Source of the DNA: Bin55 sp965220235
Lineage (GTDB): Bacteria; Pseudomonadota; Gammaproteobacteria; Pseudomonadales; Azotimanducaceae
Reading direction: 5' to 3'
DNA length: 64,000 bases
NCBI GenBank assembly: GCA_965220235.1
Contig: OZ244815.1
Coordinates: 1-64,000, forward strand
The notes beneath the pieces were generated by a model. It was not told where the DNA came from, ran no database searches, and saw nothing but the letters and a program-made list of their open reading frames with translations. Below are positions 9,416 to 17,980 of the stretch, one piece after another. Numbering within the stretch: position 1 is the first letter of the stretch; each line of letters begins with the position of its first letter. Position numbers and translations under genes: made by a program.

Positions 9416-10681
9416 TCATTCATCCAAAAGCTCCTCAATTGAGGAATCTAAGTTACCTGAGATATTTGTAGATCGTAGTGCTCCTTTTCTATCTACAGCG
9501 AAAATCGTTGGGATACTCTTGACGCGCCATCGATCCGCGAATCCTTTGTCTATACAGATAGGCCACTCGATGCCGTGGGTTCGTGCGCATTGAATAACGA
9601 GTGACGCCAACTGATCTGAGGCGTCACCCGAACGAGGACAGTGAATTTGAGATTGATCATCTATAACAATGTCCGGTGTGTCGCAGGAAATCCCAAGAAT
9701 CCTCAATCTCCTGTCTTGATATCTGCGTAGGAGCCGTTTTAGGTGCGGAATTTGATCTAAACACGGTTTACACCATGTCGCCCAAAAGTCAATCAATACG
9801 ACCTCACCAACATACTCACTAATGTCAACGAATTCACCGGAAGCCAAGTCCTCAAACGACAGTTTGAATGGTTGATTCACTGATTCAAGTTTGGCTCTTA
9901 GTTCGATCACCCTCTCCGTGTCAGTCAGTAAGTGTTCTGCGTCAGACAAGAATCGCGACTGTTCCTCAACACCAACAAACGATAGAGCTTCAACTGCCTC
10001 ATACAGAGATTCCTCCGCCAAAACCCGAGAAATCTGCCAGTAGTCAGGATACAGTTTGTTTCGTTTCGGCGTTTCTATCGAGTCTTGATACGCACGAAAA
10101 AGGTTCACTGACGAAAGCAATTTACGCGCAATGGTCATGAGTTGCTCAGGTTGTCCCTCCGAGGCGTCGAAATCCAATATTTCAGCTCGTAGTTCTTCAA
10201 TTCTTGTGTCGTGCGCCCAATTTGCAATCGTTAGATGGGGATGTTCCGCCAAAACTTGCTCGATCGTCGATTTCTTCTGATTCGCAATCAAATTCCTGGC
10301 TTCTCGCCATCTTTCCCTTTCTCTTGGGTTTCGCAGGTCGTATTTTCGGTAGCTACCTGTCACTTCCATAGGTGGTTCATCAAATTGATCTTGGATGGAA
10401 AGAAACAGGTGTGGCTGCATCTCCATCAACATCCAATGTTCATGGATGCAAGCGAGTGCTGCTTCGTGTTGAGGAAATTGCTCAAAAAACGCTCTAGTCA
10501 TCAGAGCGCGTTCTCTAATCCAGATTTCATTTACGACTGGATCGTCACCCGGTGGAACCGGATCTAGTGGGATCGTGGTTTTGAATTCGCCGATCGCATT
10601 GAGTAATTCCTTTGCTGACATCTGGTCGCGAGGAATCTTTGAGTCAGTTTTTGCCATAGAAATAGTGGAGCGCAACGTCAT
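9416..10681 (-). CDS. TlpA-like thioredoxin-fold protein with N-terminal helical domain
   Basis: 421 residues. Roughly the last 150 form a TlpA/AhpC-TSA type thioredoxin domain with VVLIDFWATWCKPC, in which WCKPC holds the redox-active CxxC, followed by ILGISCDTPD and the cis-Pro loop VKSIPTIFAVD. The first about 270 residues are mostly helical and charged, and I do not recognise them. TlpA-type domains are usually exported, but no signal peptide or membrane anchor is visible here, so a cytoplasmic location is likely. The start at 10681 is used; an in-frame ATG eight codons on (MAKTDSKIP) is an alternative. It is divergent from the PQQ dehydrogenase gene at 10846. The role is unknown beyond disulfide exchange. 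Confidence 0.8.
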   Translation of the reverse strand: MTLRSTISMAKTDSKIPRDQMSAKELLNAIGEFKTTIPLDPVPPGDDPVVNEIWIRERALMTRAFFEQFPQHEAALACIHEHWMLMEMQPHLFLSIQDQFDEPPMEVTGSYRKYDLRNPRERERWREARNLIANQKKSTIEQVLAEHPHLTIANWAHDTRIEELRAEILDFDASEGQPEQLMTIARKLLSSVNLFRAYQDSIETPKRNKLYPDYWQISRVLAEESLYEAVEALSFVGVEEQSRFLSDAEHLLTDTERVIELRAKLESVNQPFKLSFEDLASGEFVDISEYVGEVVLIDFWATWCKPCLDQIPHLKRLLRRYQDRRLRILGISCDTPDIVIDDQSQIHCPRSGDASDQLASLVIQCARTHGIEWPICIDKGFADRWRVKSIPTIFAVDRKGALRSTNISGNLDSSIEELLDE

Positions 10682-10845
10682 TCATTCTAAATACATTATT
10701 TCAGGACTAACGGGTCTCTCCGGAGATTTCAATCTAATGACGTTGCGATTGTTCCAACGCACAATTCAGGTATCAAAATCAGTCGTATATTGCGGGAAAC
10801 GACCTCAAATCGCGTACACAACTTAAGTTTTCCAAGTTCTGGATA

Positions 10846-12861
10846 ATGGGTCGGGTTGGTACACGGGTGGTACAAATTGTGATGTGCTTACCAGTCCTCT
10901 TCGTTGATTCAAGAAAATGTCGTAATGTCGCTATTTTTGCTTTTCTCGCCATCACACTTATCGGATCGATCGCAGGTGCAGAAGGTTGGCAGCACTATGG
11001 AAGCTCCCTAAAAGGGGATCGTTACGCCACACCATCATCAATCACCCCAACAAGTGTTGAACATCTCGCCGCGGCTTGGACATACAGGACAGGCGATACG
11101 TCAAATGGTTCTGAGTTTGACGGAAATCGCTCAAATTTCAAGGCGACGCCAGTACTCATCCAAGACAAGCTGGTTTTTTCGACAGGCTTCAACCGCGTAA
11201 TCGCGTTAGAACCTGCGACAGGGAAGGAAATCTGGGTGTTCGACCCAGACGTAGATTTCTCAAGATCCTATAGTGAAATGTTCACCTCCCGTGGTGTTGC
11301 GGTCTGGGTTGGCGTAGAAGACGATTCCGATCAATGCCGCACACGAGTGTTCGTAGGGACCTTTGATGCTCGATTGATAGCTGTCGATGCGAACACGGGT
11401 GAACCATGTGTTGACTTCGGGAGAAAGGGACAGATTGACCTATCAGCGGGCATACGACGCTATAGGAAGTGGGATTACTCGCTAACGTCCCCGCCGACCG
11501 TTGTTGGAGATCTGGTCATCGTTGGTTCTGCGATTGGCGATAACGGAGCTGCGAATCTTGAACCCGGATTGATTCGCGCATTTGATGTGCGAAACGGATC
11601 ACTTGCTTGGTTGTGGGATCCCATTCCTCGATCAGAAAGCCATCCAGCGAGCACTAGCTGGTCAAAGGTTCGTGGAAATCGCACAGGCGCGGCGAACGTG
11701 TGGAGCGTGATTTCGGCTGATTCAGAGCGTGACTTGGTGTTTCTTCCGACAACTTCACCTTCCCCAGATTTCTACGGAGGAAAGCGAATAGGAGACAATG
11801 CCTACGCAAATTCAGTTGTAGCTCTAAACGCTTCAACCGGGAAGTTTGTCTGGGGTTATCAGACCGTCCGTCACGACTTGTGGGACTACGATCTCGCAGC
11901 ACAGCCTCTCTTGTTTGAGCACGTTGCATCGGACGGTAAGAAGCGTCCTGCAGTTGCACAGGCATCAAAAACAGGTTTCGTTTTCGTGCTAGATCGCGAG
12001 ACAGGGGAACCGTTACACCCAGTCGAAGACAGAATCGTCCCACAAAGCGACGTTCCGGGCGAACAGACTTCGGAAACTCAACCATTTCCTCAGCTGAGGC
12101 TCCACAGTACTGACGCGAGACCTCTACCAATGTGGGAGTTCACACCCGAGCATCGGGAAGGATGCGAACGATTGCTAGAAGGTATTCGTTACGACGGCAT
12201 CTTCACGCCACCTAGTCTCGAAGGCACACTCCTCTATCCAGGAAATCCCGGTGGCACGAATTGGGGGTCCATGGCATACGACCAAGTGAATCGTATCGGC
12301 TACCTGATCGTCAATCGATTACCCACGGTAGTGAAGTTAATTCCTCGAGATCAGTTTAGACAAGCCGATCGCATCGGAACTCTGAACAGTGCCCGTGCGC
12401 AACATACAGAACAAGAAGGTACACCTTACGGAATGGCTCGCTTTGATCTTTTTTACGATGATCTTCCCTGCCTTAGAGGACCGTGGTCGACGCTTGTCGC
12501 AGTGGATCTTGATCTAGGGGAGGTGATCTGGGAAACGAGTATCGGTTTGTTAAACTGGATTGAAGTTAGTGAGGAAGCTGCGCGATGGGGTTATTTCATA
12601 TTCGGCGGACCGATGGTCACGCAAGGTGGTGTGGTCTTCTTCGCGACGCCAAATGACAAGAAACTCCACGCAATTGACGGTTCGGATGGCAAAGTGGTAT
12701 GGTCTCAGGATCTTCCAGCTGGTGCGCACGCAACACCCATGGGGTATCGATACGAAAACAGTGACTATATCGTAGTGACTGCGGGAGGAGATTTAGCTGA
12801 CGGAAGCGGTCGCGGCGACTACGTGATCGCGTATCGTCTGGAGACCAGTCACGAGCCTTAA
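10846..12861 (+). CDS. PQQ-dependent dehydrogenase (quinoprotein glucose/alcohol dehydrogenase family)
   Basis: 671-residue exported enzyme of the eight-bladed PQQ beta-propeller family, which oxidises sugars or alcohols in the periplasm. A hydrophobic segment (IFAFLAITLIGSIAGA) ends in a plausible signal-peptidase site before EGWQHYG. Repeated blade motifs include ALEPATGKEIWVFDP, VDANTGEPC and AIDGSDGKVVW. TVRHDLWDYDLAAQP matches the PQQ-glucose dehydrogenase subgroup, as do YPGNPGGTNWG and GGPMVTQGGVVFFA near the end. It lacks the five-helix membrane anchor of E. coli Gcd and any cytochrome c domain, so it is probably soluble. An in-frame ATG about 12 codons later may be the real start. 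No PQQ synthesis genes are in the window. Confidence 0.88.
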   Translation: MGRVGTRVVQIVMCLPVLFVDSRKCRNVAIFAFLAITLIGSIAGAEGWQHYGSSLKGDRYATPSSITPTSVEHLAAAWTYRTGDTSNGSEFDGNRSNFKATPVLIQDKLVFSTGFNRVIALEPATGKEIWVFDPDVDFSRSYSEMFTSRGVAVWVGVEDDSDQCRTRVFVGTFDARLIAVDANTGEPCVDFGRKGQIDLSAGIRRYRKWDYSLTSPPTVVGDLVIVGSAIGDNGAANLEPGLIRAFDVRNGSLAWLWDPIPRSESHPASTSWSKVRGNRTGAANVWSVISADSERDLVFLPTTSPSPDFYGGKRIGDNAYANSVVALNASTGKFVWGYQTVRHDLWDYDLAAQPLLFEHVASDGKKRPAVAQASKTGFVFVLDRETGEPLHPVEDRIVPQSDVPGEQTSETQPFPQLRLHSTDARPLPMWEFTPEHREGCERLLEGIRYDGIFTPPSLEGTLLYPGNPGGTNWGSMAYDQVNRIGYLIVNRLPTVVKLIPRDQFRQADRIGTLNSARAQHTEQEGTPYGMARFDLFYDDLPCLRGPWSTLVAVDLDLGEVIWETSIGLLNWIEVSEEAARWGYFIFGGPMVTQGGVVFFATPNDKKLHAIDGSDGKVVWSQDLPAGAHATPMGYRYENSDYIVVTAGGDLADGSGRGDYVIAYRLETSHEP

Positions 12862-12953
12862 AGCAGACTTCGTTCGGATTTGGGTAGCGACGGTCATTAC
12901 TATATGGATACAAAATAGTTGAACCCTCCTCAGTAGGTAGAAGCGCATCAGTT

Positions 12954-13298
12954 ATGAAAATCTACTTCAATTCATCCTGCTCCAAATGCAGAAACGCGGT
13001 TTCACAACTCGACGAAAAAGGCCAAGATTACGAACTCGTCCAATACCTTGAAACCGAGCTATCAACATCAGAACTCAGCGACATCATTGACATGCTTCAA
13101 GATCCGTTGACAGATCTGGTACGTAAGGATCAGAACTTTCGTGATCTCGGTTTGAACGCAAGAGACTACGTTTCGAAGGAAGCGGTCATCGATTTGCTTA
13201 GTGAGCACCCAAAACTAATGCAACGCCCTATCATCGTGAAGAATGGCAAAGCGAGTATTGCACGGACTCCCGAGAAAGTCGACGAACTCGCAGGTTAA
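12954..13298 (+). CDS. ArsC/Spx-family thioredoxin-fold protein with CXXC
   Basis: 114-residue protein of the ArsC/Spx/YffB family. The N-terminus MKIYFNSSCSKCRNA places the catalytic cysteine in a C-S-K-C motif, as in Spx and some arsenate-reductase-like proteins; classical ArsC has only one Cys there. The family C-terminal signature LMQRPIIVKNGK is complete. Arsenate or another oxyanion is a possible substrate, but no ars genes are nearby, so arsenate reductase is only one option and a general thiol reductase is another. The start has no strong ribosome site. It may be co-transcribed with the NHL gene downstream. Confidence 0.85.
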   Translation: MKIYFNSSCSKCRNAVSQLDEKGQDYELVQYLETELSTSELSDIIDMLQDPLTDLVRKDQNFRDLGLNARDYVSKEAVIDLLSEHPKLMQRPIIVKNGKASIARTPEKVDELAG

Positions 13299-13360
13299 AC
13301 CATCCGCCAGCTAGACTCTGGGGTAGTCAGCTGTGTTTTTCAGTACCTGGTGCGTAAACG

Positions 13361-13383
13361 CGCCTCTAACGCTCTAAGAGGCG
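13361..13383 (+). promoter_or_regulatory. Hairpin overlapping the ribosome site of the NHL gene
   Basis: Inverted repeat CGCCTCT / AGAGGCG (7 bp, 9-nt loop) ending 6 nt before the ATG at 13390. Its 3' arm contains AGAGG, the only Shine-Dalgarno-like sequence for that gene, so folding would hide it. It could equally be the processed 3' end of the upstream ArsC-like transcript; no U-tract follows. Confidence 0.4.
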
Positions 13384-13389
13384 ATCCTG

Positions 13390-14364
13390 ATGGCAAGAAT
13401 TGAATTTGAGGTTATTCGGAATTGGGAAAAACTACCGGAGGGTTGGAGTTTCGTCGAAGTCGCCGGTGTAGCGACCGATTCAAACGATCGCGTCTACGCA
13501 TTTAATCGCGGCGAACATCCTATGATCGTCTTCGATTCGGATGGGAACTTTCTCGATGCCTGGGGCGAAGGTGTGTTCACCAATCCCCACGGTCTGTATA
13601 TCGGCCCGGATGACACGGTTTTCGCCGCGGACAACTTTGACCATACGGTCCGTATCTTCAACACAGACGGTCATCTAAAGCAAACGCTCGGCGAAAAGAA
13701 CAAAGCAAGTGACACTGGCTTTATTCCAGGCAAGTCGCCTGTTCAGTACGGTGGTGGTCCTTTTAATCGCGTGACGAACGTCGCACTAGATCGGATGGGG
13801 GATCTGTTTGTCGCTGACGGATACGGTAACGCGCGGGTTCACAAATTCTCAAATTCCGGCGAGTACCTGTTTTCTTGGGGTGAACCTGGCACCGGACCTG
13901 GGGAATTCAATCTCCCTCATGCAATCGCGATCGACGCTGATGACCGTATCTATGTTGCGGATCGGGAGAACTCTCGTATTCAAGTTTTCGACCATCATGG
14001 CGGACACCTGGAGACATGGGATCACGTCACGCGTCCGGATGACTTGTTTATTGATAAAAGCGGGATCCTCCATGTTGCAGAACTCGGCGAAATTGCCGGC
14101 AAACCGCCCAACACCGAGATTCTGCCCCATACGCCCCACGCAAGTGTCTGCGTCATGGAACTTGACGGTACCTTGATCCATAGGTTTGGGGAAAGCGATC
14201 CAATGCTACCGGGCAATTTCTTCGCGCCGCACGGGATATGGGCTGACTCGAAAGGCGATCTCTACGTTGCGGAAGTCGTATACAGCGGAGGTGCCAATCG
14301 TGGGCTCGTACCTCTTGACTGCCATTCGTTACAGAAATTCAAGCGAATACAGCACGACGCATAG
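13390..14364 (+). CDS. NHL-repeat six-bladed beta-propeller protein
   Basis: 324 residues made almost entirely of NHL repeats, the propeller family of peptidyl-alpha-hydroxyglycine lyase, SMP-30-like and related proteins. Typical blades read VATDSNDRVYAFNRGEHP, IYVADRENSRIQVFD and ALDRMGDLFVADGYG. No signal peptide is visible, so a cytoplasmic location is likely. The catalytic activity is unknown; annotated relatives are described as 6-bladed propeller or peptidylamidoglycolate-lyase-like. It precedes the Ldh-family gene on the same strand with a 163-nt gap containing an inverted repeat. Confidence 0.85.
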   Translation: MARIEFEVIRNWEKLPEGWSFVEVAGVATDSNDRVYAFNRGEHPMIVFDSDGNFLDAWGEGVFTNPHGLYIGPDDTVFAADNFDHTVRIFNTDGHLKQTLGEKNKASDTGFIPGKSPVQYGGGPFNRVTNVALDRMGDLFVADGYGNARVHKFSNSGEYLFSWGEPGTGPGEFNLPHAIAIDADDRIYVADRENSRIQVFDHHGGHLETWDHVTRPDDLFIDKSGILHVAELGEIAGKPPNTEILPHTPHASVCVMELDGTLIHRFGESDPMLPGNFFAPHGIWADSKGDLYVAEVVYSGGANRGLVPLDCHSLQKFKRIQHDA

Positions 14365-14407
14365 CTAGTGTTCATTGGGTTTCGCCGTTAAACACACTAG
14401 CACCTGT

Positions 14408-14427
14408 CAACGACGCTAACGTCGTTG
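14408..14427. terminator. Short perfect inverted repeat
   Basis: CAACGACG / CGTCGTTG, an 8-bp stem with a 4-nt CTAA loop, in the gap between the NHL gene and the Ldh-family gene. No U-tract follows, so it may be a weak terminator of the NHL transcript or an operator for the downstream gene. Confidence 0.4.
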
Positions 14428-14527
14428 TACGTATGCCGACAATACCCATCCATGCGTTCGCTATCGTCCGTCCAACGAGTGCATATTCTGATCAGAGTCA
14501 GTTTTATTAGTCAATTGAGGAAGTATC

Positions 14528-15616
14528 TTGCTTAGACATTTTCTTGTTCCCGAGGAGGAGCAAGTTTTAGTTTCAGAATCCGTTGCTAGAGAAGGTATGG
14601 TCTCTCTTTTTAAGGCAATGGGCGTGTCGGCTAGCGATGCGGAGCTGGCGGCTGATGTACTGATCGTTGCTGACCTGCGAGGATGCGAGAGTCACGGCGT
14701 ATCGAACATGGTTCGTCGCTATGTCGAGATGTATGCGGATGGTCGCCTCAATCCGACTCCCAACGTACGTGTCGTTCACGAGTCACCGGTAAGCGCTACC
14801 TTAGACGCAGATTTAGGTATTGGACTTCATGTCGGTCCAAAAGCCATGGATATGGCGATCGAGAAAGCCGAACAGTACGGTATGGGCGCGGTCGGTGTGC
14901 AACGGTGCGGCCATGTAGGCATGCTGGCTTATTACCCTATGCAAGCAATCGAGAAGGACATGATTGGGGTTTGCATGGTGTCTGCTGGAGGCGGCATCAT
15001 GGTGCCGACATTTGGGTCGGAGCCGGCGTTTGGCACACATCCAATTGCCTGGGCTGCACCGGCAAATGAGATGCCACCATTTGTATTCGATGTCGCAACG
15101 ACTCAAGTTGCGGCAAACAAACTCGGTCTTACGCGAAGGATTGGCTCAAAACTTGAGCCGGGTTGGATTTGTGATCTCGATGGGAGTCCAATCATGGATG
15201 AGGTGGAAACACCCAATTACGGTAACTTCCACATGTTGCCTTTCGGAGGAACGCGTGAAAACGGCAGCCATAAAGGTTATGGATTCGCGATGATCGCCGA
15301 AATCATGTCCGGCATCCTTTCGGGGAATGGCCCAGGTGTCTTTACGGGCGGCGTCGAGACGTCTCAATTCGTTATGGCGTTCAGGATTGATGCATTTCTT
15401 GAACTTGAGAGCTTCAAGCAAGATATGGACAAGATCCTACGACATCTTGTCGAGATGAAACCCGCACCCGGTCATGATCGCGTCTACTACGCCGGATTAA
15501 TCGAGCACGAGGAGACCATTCAACGACGCGCCAATGGCATCCCTTATCACAACGAAGTCGTGGATTGGTTTAACCGCACAAGCGATGAACACAACCTCGG
15601 CATGAAGTGGCCATAA
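14528..15616 (+). CDS. Ldh-family NAD(P)-dependent oxidoreductase (malate/L-lactate/ureidoglycolate dehydrogenase type)
   Basis: 362-residue member of the type 2 malate/L-lactate dehydrogenase family, which oxidises 2-hydroxy acids with NAD(P) and is not a Rossmann enzyme. Family hallmarks are DLRGCESHGVSNM near the N-terminus, GPKAMDMAIEKAEQYGMGAV, CGHVGMLAYYP, and the late HKGYGFAMIAEIMSGILSG. The TTG start at 14528 is supported by GAGGAAG five nt upstream. The specific substrate cannot be read from sequence. It is followed after 36 nt by the C15-peptidase-like gene on the same strand. Confidence 0.9.
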   Translation: MLRHFLVPEEEQVLVSESVAREGMVSLFKAMGVSASDAELAADVLIVADLRGCESHGVSNMVRRYVEMYADGRLNPTPNVRVVHESPVSATLDADLGIGLHVGPKAMDMAIEKAEQYGMGAVGVQRCGHVGMLAYYPMQAIEKDMIGVCMVSAGGGIMVPTFGSEPAFGTHPIAWAAPANEMPPFVFDVATTQVAANKLGLTRRIGSKLEPGWICDLDGSPIMDEVETPNYGNFHMLPFGGTRENGSHKGYGFAMIAEIMSGILSGNGPGVFTGGVETSQFVMAFRIDAFLELESFKQDMDKILRHLVEMKPAPGHDRVYYAGLIEHEETIQRRANGIPYHNEVVDWFNRTSDEHNLGMKWP

Positions 15617-15652
15617 CCAACTCGATCTTGCGAATCTTGCAACTAAAGACCA

Positions 15653-16714
15653 TTGATTGAGCGGGATTTAAGCGTTGAGCTATCACGACTTCCGTCCGCT
15701 CGTGAACAGATGCCGAATGTCGTTGATCGGTATGCAGATGTTGCATTTCGGCTAGAACAGGATCTCAATCGTTCGGCTAATCCACATCAATCAGTAAGCA
15801 ATGCAGCCACTTCACTATGGGAAAAGGCTTGCGCCGACGTTCAAACGAACGTTTTCGATGATCGATCGTTGTACTGGGGACGATTTTTACTCTCTCAAGC
15901 TCTCATCGTACGCAAGTTAGAGACGCTCATTCCGGTCGTTGAGCAAGTGAGCCGGAATCTTGGACCACACATTCCCTGTTCCGAACCATTGGCCATCGTC
16001 ACTGGGTTTGATCCGTTTGGCCTGAACGTGAATGTTCAGCAATGCAATCCATCTGGAGTGTTCGTTCTTGCACTAAATGAGAAGAAAGTCGGCAATTTTC
16101 GGGTCAAATCCATGATTTTTCCTGTGAGATATGCAGATTTTGATGAAGTATGTGTCGAAAGTGCGTTTCAAACCGTACTAAATTCTGATACCACCGGTCT
16201 AGTCATAACTGTGAGCATGGGGCGAGAAGGATTCGACCTAGAGCGATTCCCGGCAAAATGTCGAGGCGCTACTCAACCTGACAACCAAGACGTAGTAATT
16301 ACTGATGTAAATGAGCGGTTTGATCCACCTCTCGACGGACCATCTTTTTTGGAGTTTTCGTTGCCAGCAGAAGAGATGCTGCAAAACATGGATTCCCGAT
16401 CGCAATCGCGTATTACTGATAACCGACACGTAACAACGAGTCAAGATGGTTCGATTGAAGCGTCTTCCCTATCCTCTCTTGAAGGTAAACACGCCATTTC
16501 TGGTTCTGGGGGAAATTTCCTATCTAACGAGATAAGCTACCGCGCACTTAATCAACAGTTGAAGCTCGGTACAACGATCCCAATGGGGCATATTCACGTA
16601 CCCCGTATTTCGGGATATAACGAAGACAAGCTTCGTCAGGACTTTGCGTTGTTTAAAGAAATGTTGTCCGTGCTTGGCTCGCTTGTTCCTTCTCCCCCAA
16701 ACGCACGCGCTTAA
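15653..16714 (+). CDS. C15 pyroglutamyl-peptidase homologue lacking the catalytic Cys
   Basis: 353 residues. From about residue 115 it matches pyrrolidone-carboxylate peptidase (peptidase family C15): TGFDPFG (117-123), GREGFDLERFP with Glu197 at the catalytic Glu position, SGSGGNFLSNEISYR, and MGHIHVP with His315 at the catalytic His position. The catalytic Cys in the T-F-V-C-N motif of C15 enzymes is Ser291 here (N-F-L-S-N). The protein may be inactive, or a serine-dependent or non-peptidase derivative. The N-terminal about 110 residues are an extra domain I do not recognise; Pcp enzymes are about 215 residues. The TTG start at 15653 has no good ribosome site and Met20 is an alternative. 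Its end converges with the methyltransferase gene. Confidence 0.75.
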   Translation: MIERDLSVELSRLPSAREQMPNVVDRYADVAFRLEQDLNRSANPHQSVSNAATSLWEKACADVQTNVFDDRSLYWGRFLLSQALIVRKLETLIPVVEQVSRNLGPHIPCSEPLAIVTGFDPFGLNVNVQQCNPSGVFVLALNEKKVGNFRVKSMIFPVRYADFDEVCVESAFQTVLNSDTTGLVITVSMGREGFDLERFPAKCRGATQPDNQDVVITDVNERFDPPLDGPSFLEFSLPAEEMLQNMDSRSQSRITDNRHVTTSQDGSIEASSLSSLEGKHAISGSGGNFLSNEISYRALNQQLKLGTTIPMGHIHVPRISGYNEDKLRQDFALFKEMLSVLGSLVPSPPNARA

Positions 16715-16719
16715 GAAAT

Positions 16720-17805
16720 CTAGGGCCGGATTTGGTAATAACTGTTGATGGCGTTTTCGTATTCAAGCTTTCGAAAACGCGTAAACCCAGCCGCCGACGT
16801 CATTTCTTGAGCAACTTCGGAGTTGAAACCTAAGGTTCCTAAGCCAGCGCCGCCCGGCTCCGACATCGCAGACGACATGCATACCATCACGGAGAATCCA
16901 TACAACAGTGGCGCACCTGGGTTCTCAGCCAAGTTGTCAGCGAACTTCGGAAACGATCGAATATCCGAACACAACCACGTCCCATCGGGACGAAGCGCCG
17001 CATGGATTTCCGCGATTAAACGATCTGGAAAAGGTGTATCGTGAACGACATCAAACGTCGTAACAAAATCGACAGAGTGGTCCTTCGGTAGGGGTTGCTC
17101 CCGCGCATCCTGTATTGACACATTCGTTAATCCCCATTCATCAATATTCGCACGCGCACGTTCGATGGCGTGCGTTGAAATCTCAACACCTGTAAAGGTC
17201 GAACGAGGAAACGCTTTCGCCATGTTCAACAGCGCGATTCCGGCACCGCAACCGACATCTGCTACAGTCGCGCCGCTTTCTAGACGCTCACAGACGTCGT
17301 CAAGTTGTGGAAGGATGGATTGGACGAGCTCAAACCTCGGGATGTAGTTATTCAATCTTTCGATGCCACATGCGCAACCAGGTCCATGTTCATCAAAACG
17401 CATACCAAGACCGGTAGCGAATGCTTCCGGCAGTCGATCCAAGGACGAGCGTAACGACGCAAATGCCTGAAATCCAGACGCAAAGTAATACGGACTGTCC
17501 TCATCGCACAACACGGAACCCGCTTCAGGACTGATCGAGAATGCGTCCATTTCAACGTCGTAGTCGAGATGCTGATTACATGCCTGATGTCGAAGCCATT
17601 CTCGGACCCAACGCTCGTGAAGTCCCGTAGCTTCTGCTAATTCGACGCTTGTAGTCCTCCCAAGATCAAGAATCGTCTTATACAGTCCTAGCTCGTCTCC
17701 AATATAAGACAGATAGCAATTAATGGCCGCGGCTAACTGCTGTCCTGTTCTGGCGGCAAACCGTTGAGCCTTCTCGTGATCAAATTCAGTTTGGGTTGTT
17801 GGCAT
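16720..17805 (-). CDS. SAM-dependent class I methyltransferase with N-terminal winged-helix domain
   Basis: 361 residues. The N-terminal about 100 resemble the helix-turn-helix dimerisation domain common in O-/C-methyltransferases and the mycobacterial Rv2258c-like group (VELAEATGLHERWVREWLRH). The C-terminal Rossmann domain has the SAM motif VADVGCGAGIALLNMA, then VEIS, and the acidic post-motif VDFVTTFDVVHD. It transfers methyl from SAM to an unknown small molecule. The start at 17805 is the first in-frame start. It converges with the C15-like gene (6-nt gap) and is divergent from the ATPase gene, sharing a 175-nt intergenic region that holds a repeat array. Confidence 0.88.
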   Translation of the reverse strand: MPTTQTEFDHEKAQRFAARTGQQLAAAINCYLSYIGDELGLYKTILDLGRTTSVELAEATGLHERWVREWLRHQACNQHLDYDVEMDAFSISPEAGSVLCDEDSPYYFASGFQAFASLRSSLDRLPEAFATGLGMRFDEHGPGCACGIERLNNYIPRFELVQSILPQLDDVCERLESGATVADVGCGAGIALLNMAKAFPRSTFTGVEISTHAIERARANIDEWGLTNVSIQDAREQPLPKDHSVDFVTTFDVVHDTPFPDRLIAEIHAALRPDGTWLCSDIRSFPKFADNLAENPGAPLLYGFSVMVCMSSAMSEPGGAGLGTLGFNSEVAQEMTSAAGFTRFRKLEYENAINSYYQIRP

Positions 17806-17874
17806 CTCAGTTAATCCCTACTGGTTCGTACTTGACAATTAAATCGACCTCGTTCTTGTCCTTGCTACAGAGCC

Positions 17875-17962
17875 ATATTCTTTCAATCCGCCAAGGTTTA
17901 TCTTTCAATTTGCCGCTATTTATCTTTCAATTCGCCATAATTAATCTTTCAATTTGCCCAAA
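17875..17962 (+). repeat. Four tandem 22-bp direct repeats upstream of the DUF4143 ATPase gene
   Basis: Four head-to-tail 22-bp units at 17875-17896, 17897-17918, 17919-17940 and 17941-17962. They share the core CTTTCAAT(T/C)(T/C)GCC inside an AT-rich frame (typically TTTATCTTTCAATTTGCC). The exact 22-bp period, about two helical turns, puts every core on one DNA face, as expected for cooperative protein binding. The array ends 18 nt before the ATG of the ATPase gene and could act as its operator. Copies differ at several positions, so this is not a recent slippage artefact. There are no spacers, so it is not a CRISPR. Confidence 0.85.
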
Positions 17963-17980
17963 CTTCACTAGAACTTCAGC

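Noticed and set aside
17875..17962. CRISPR array
   Set aside because: Units are directly adjacent with no spacers, and there are no cas genes.
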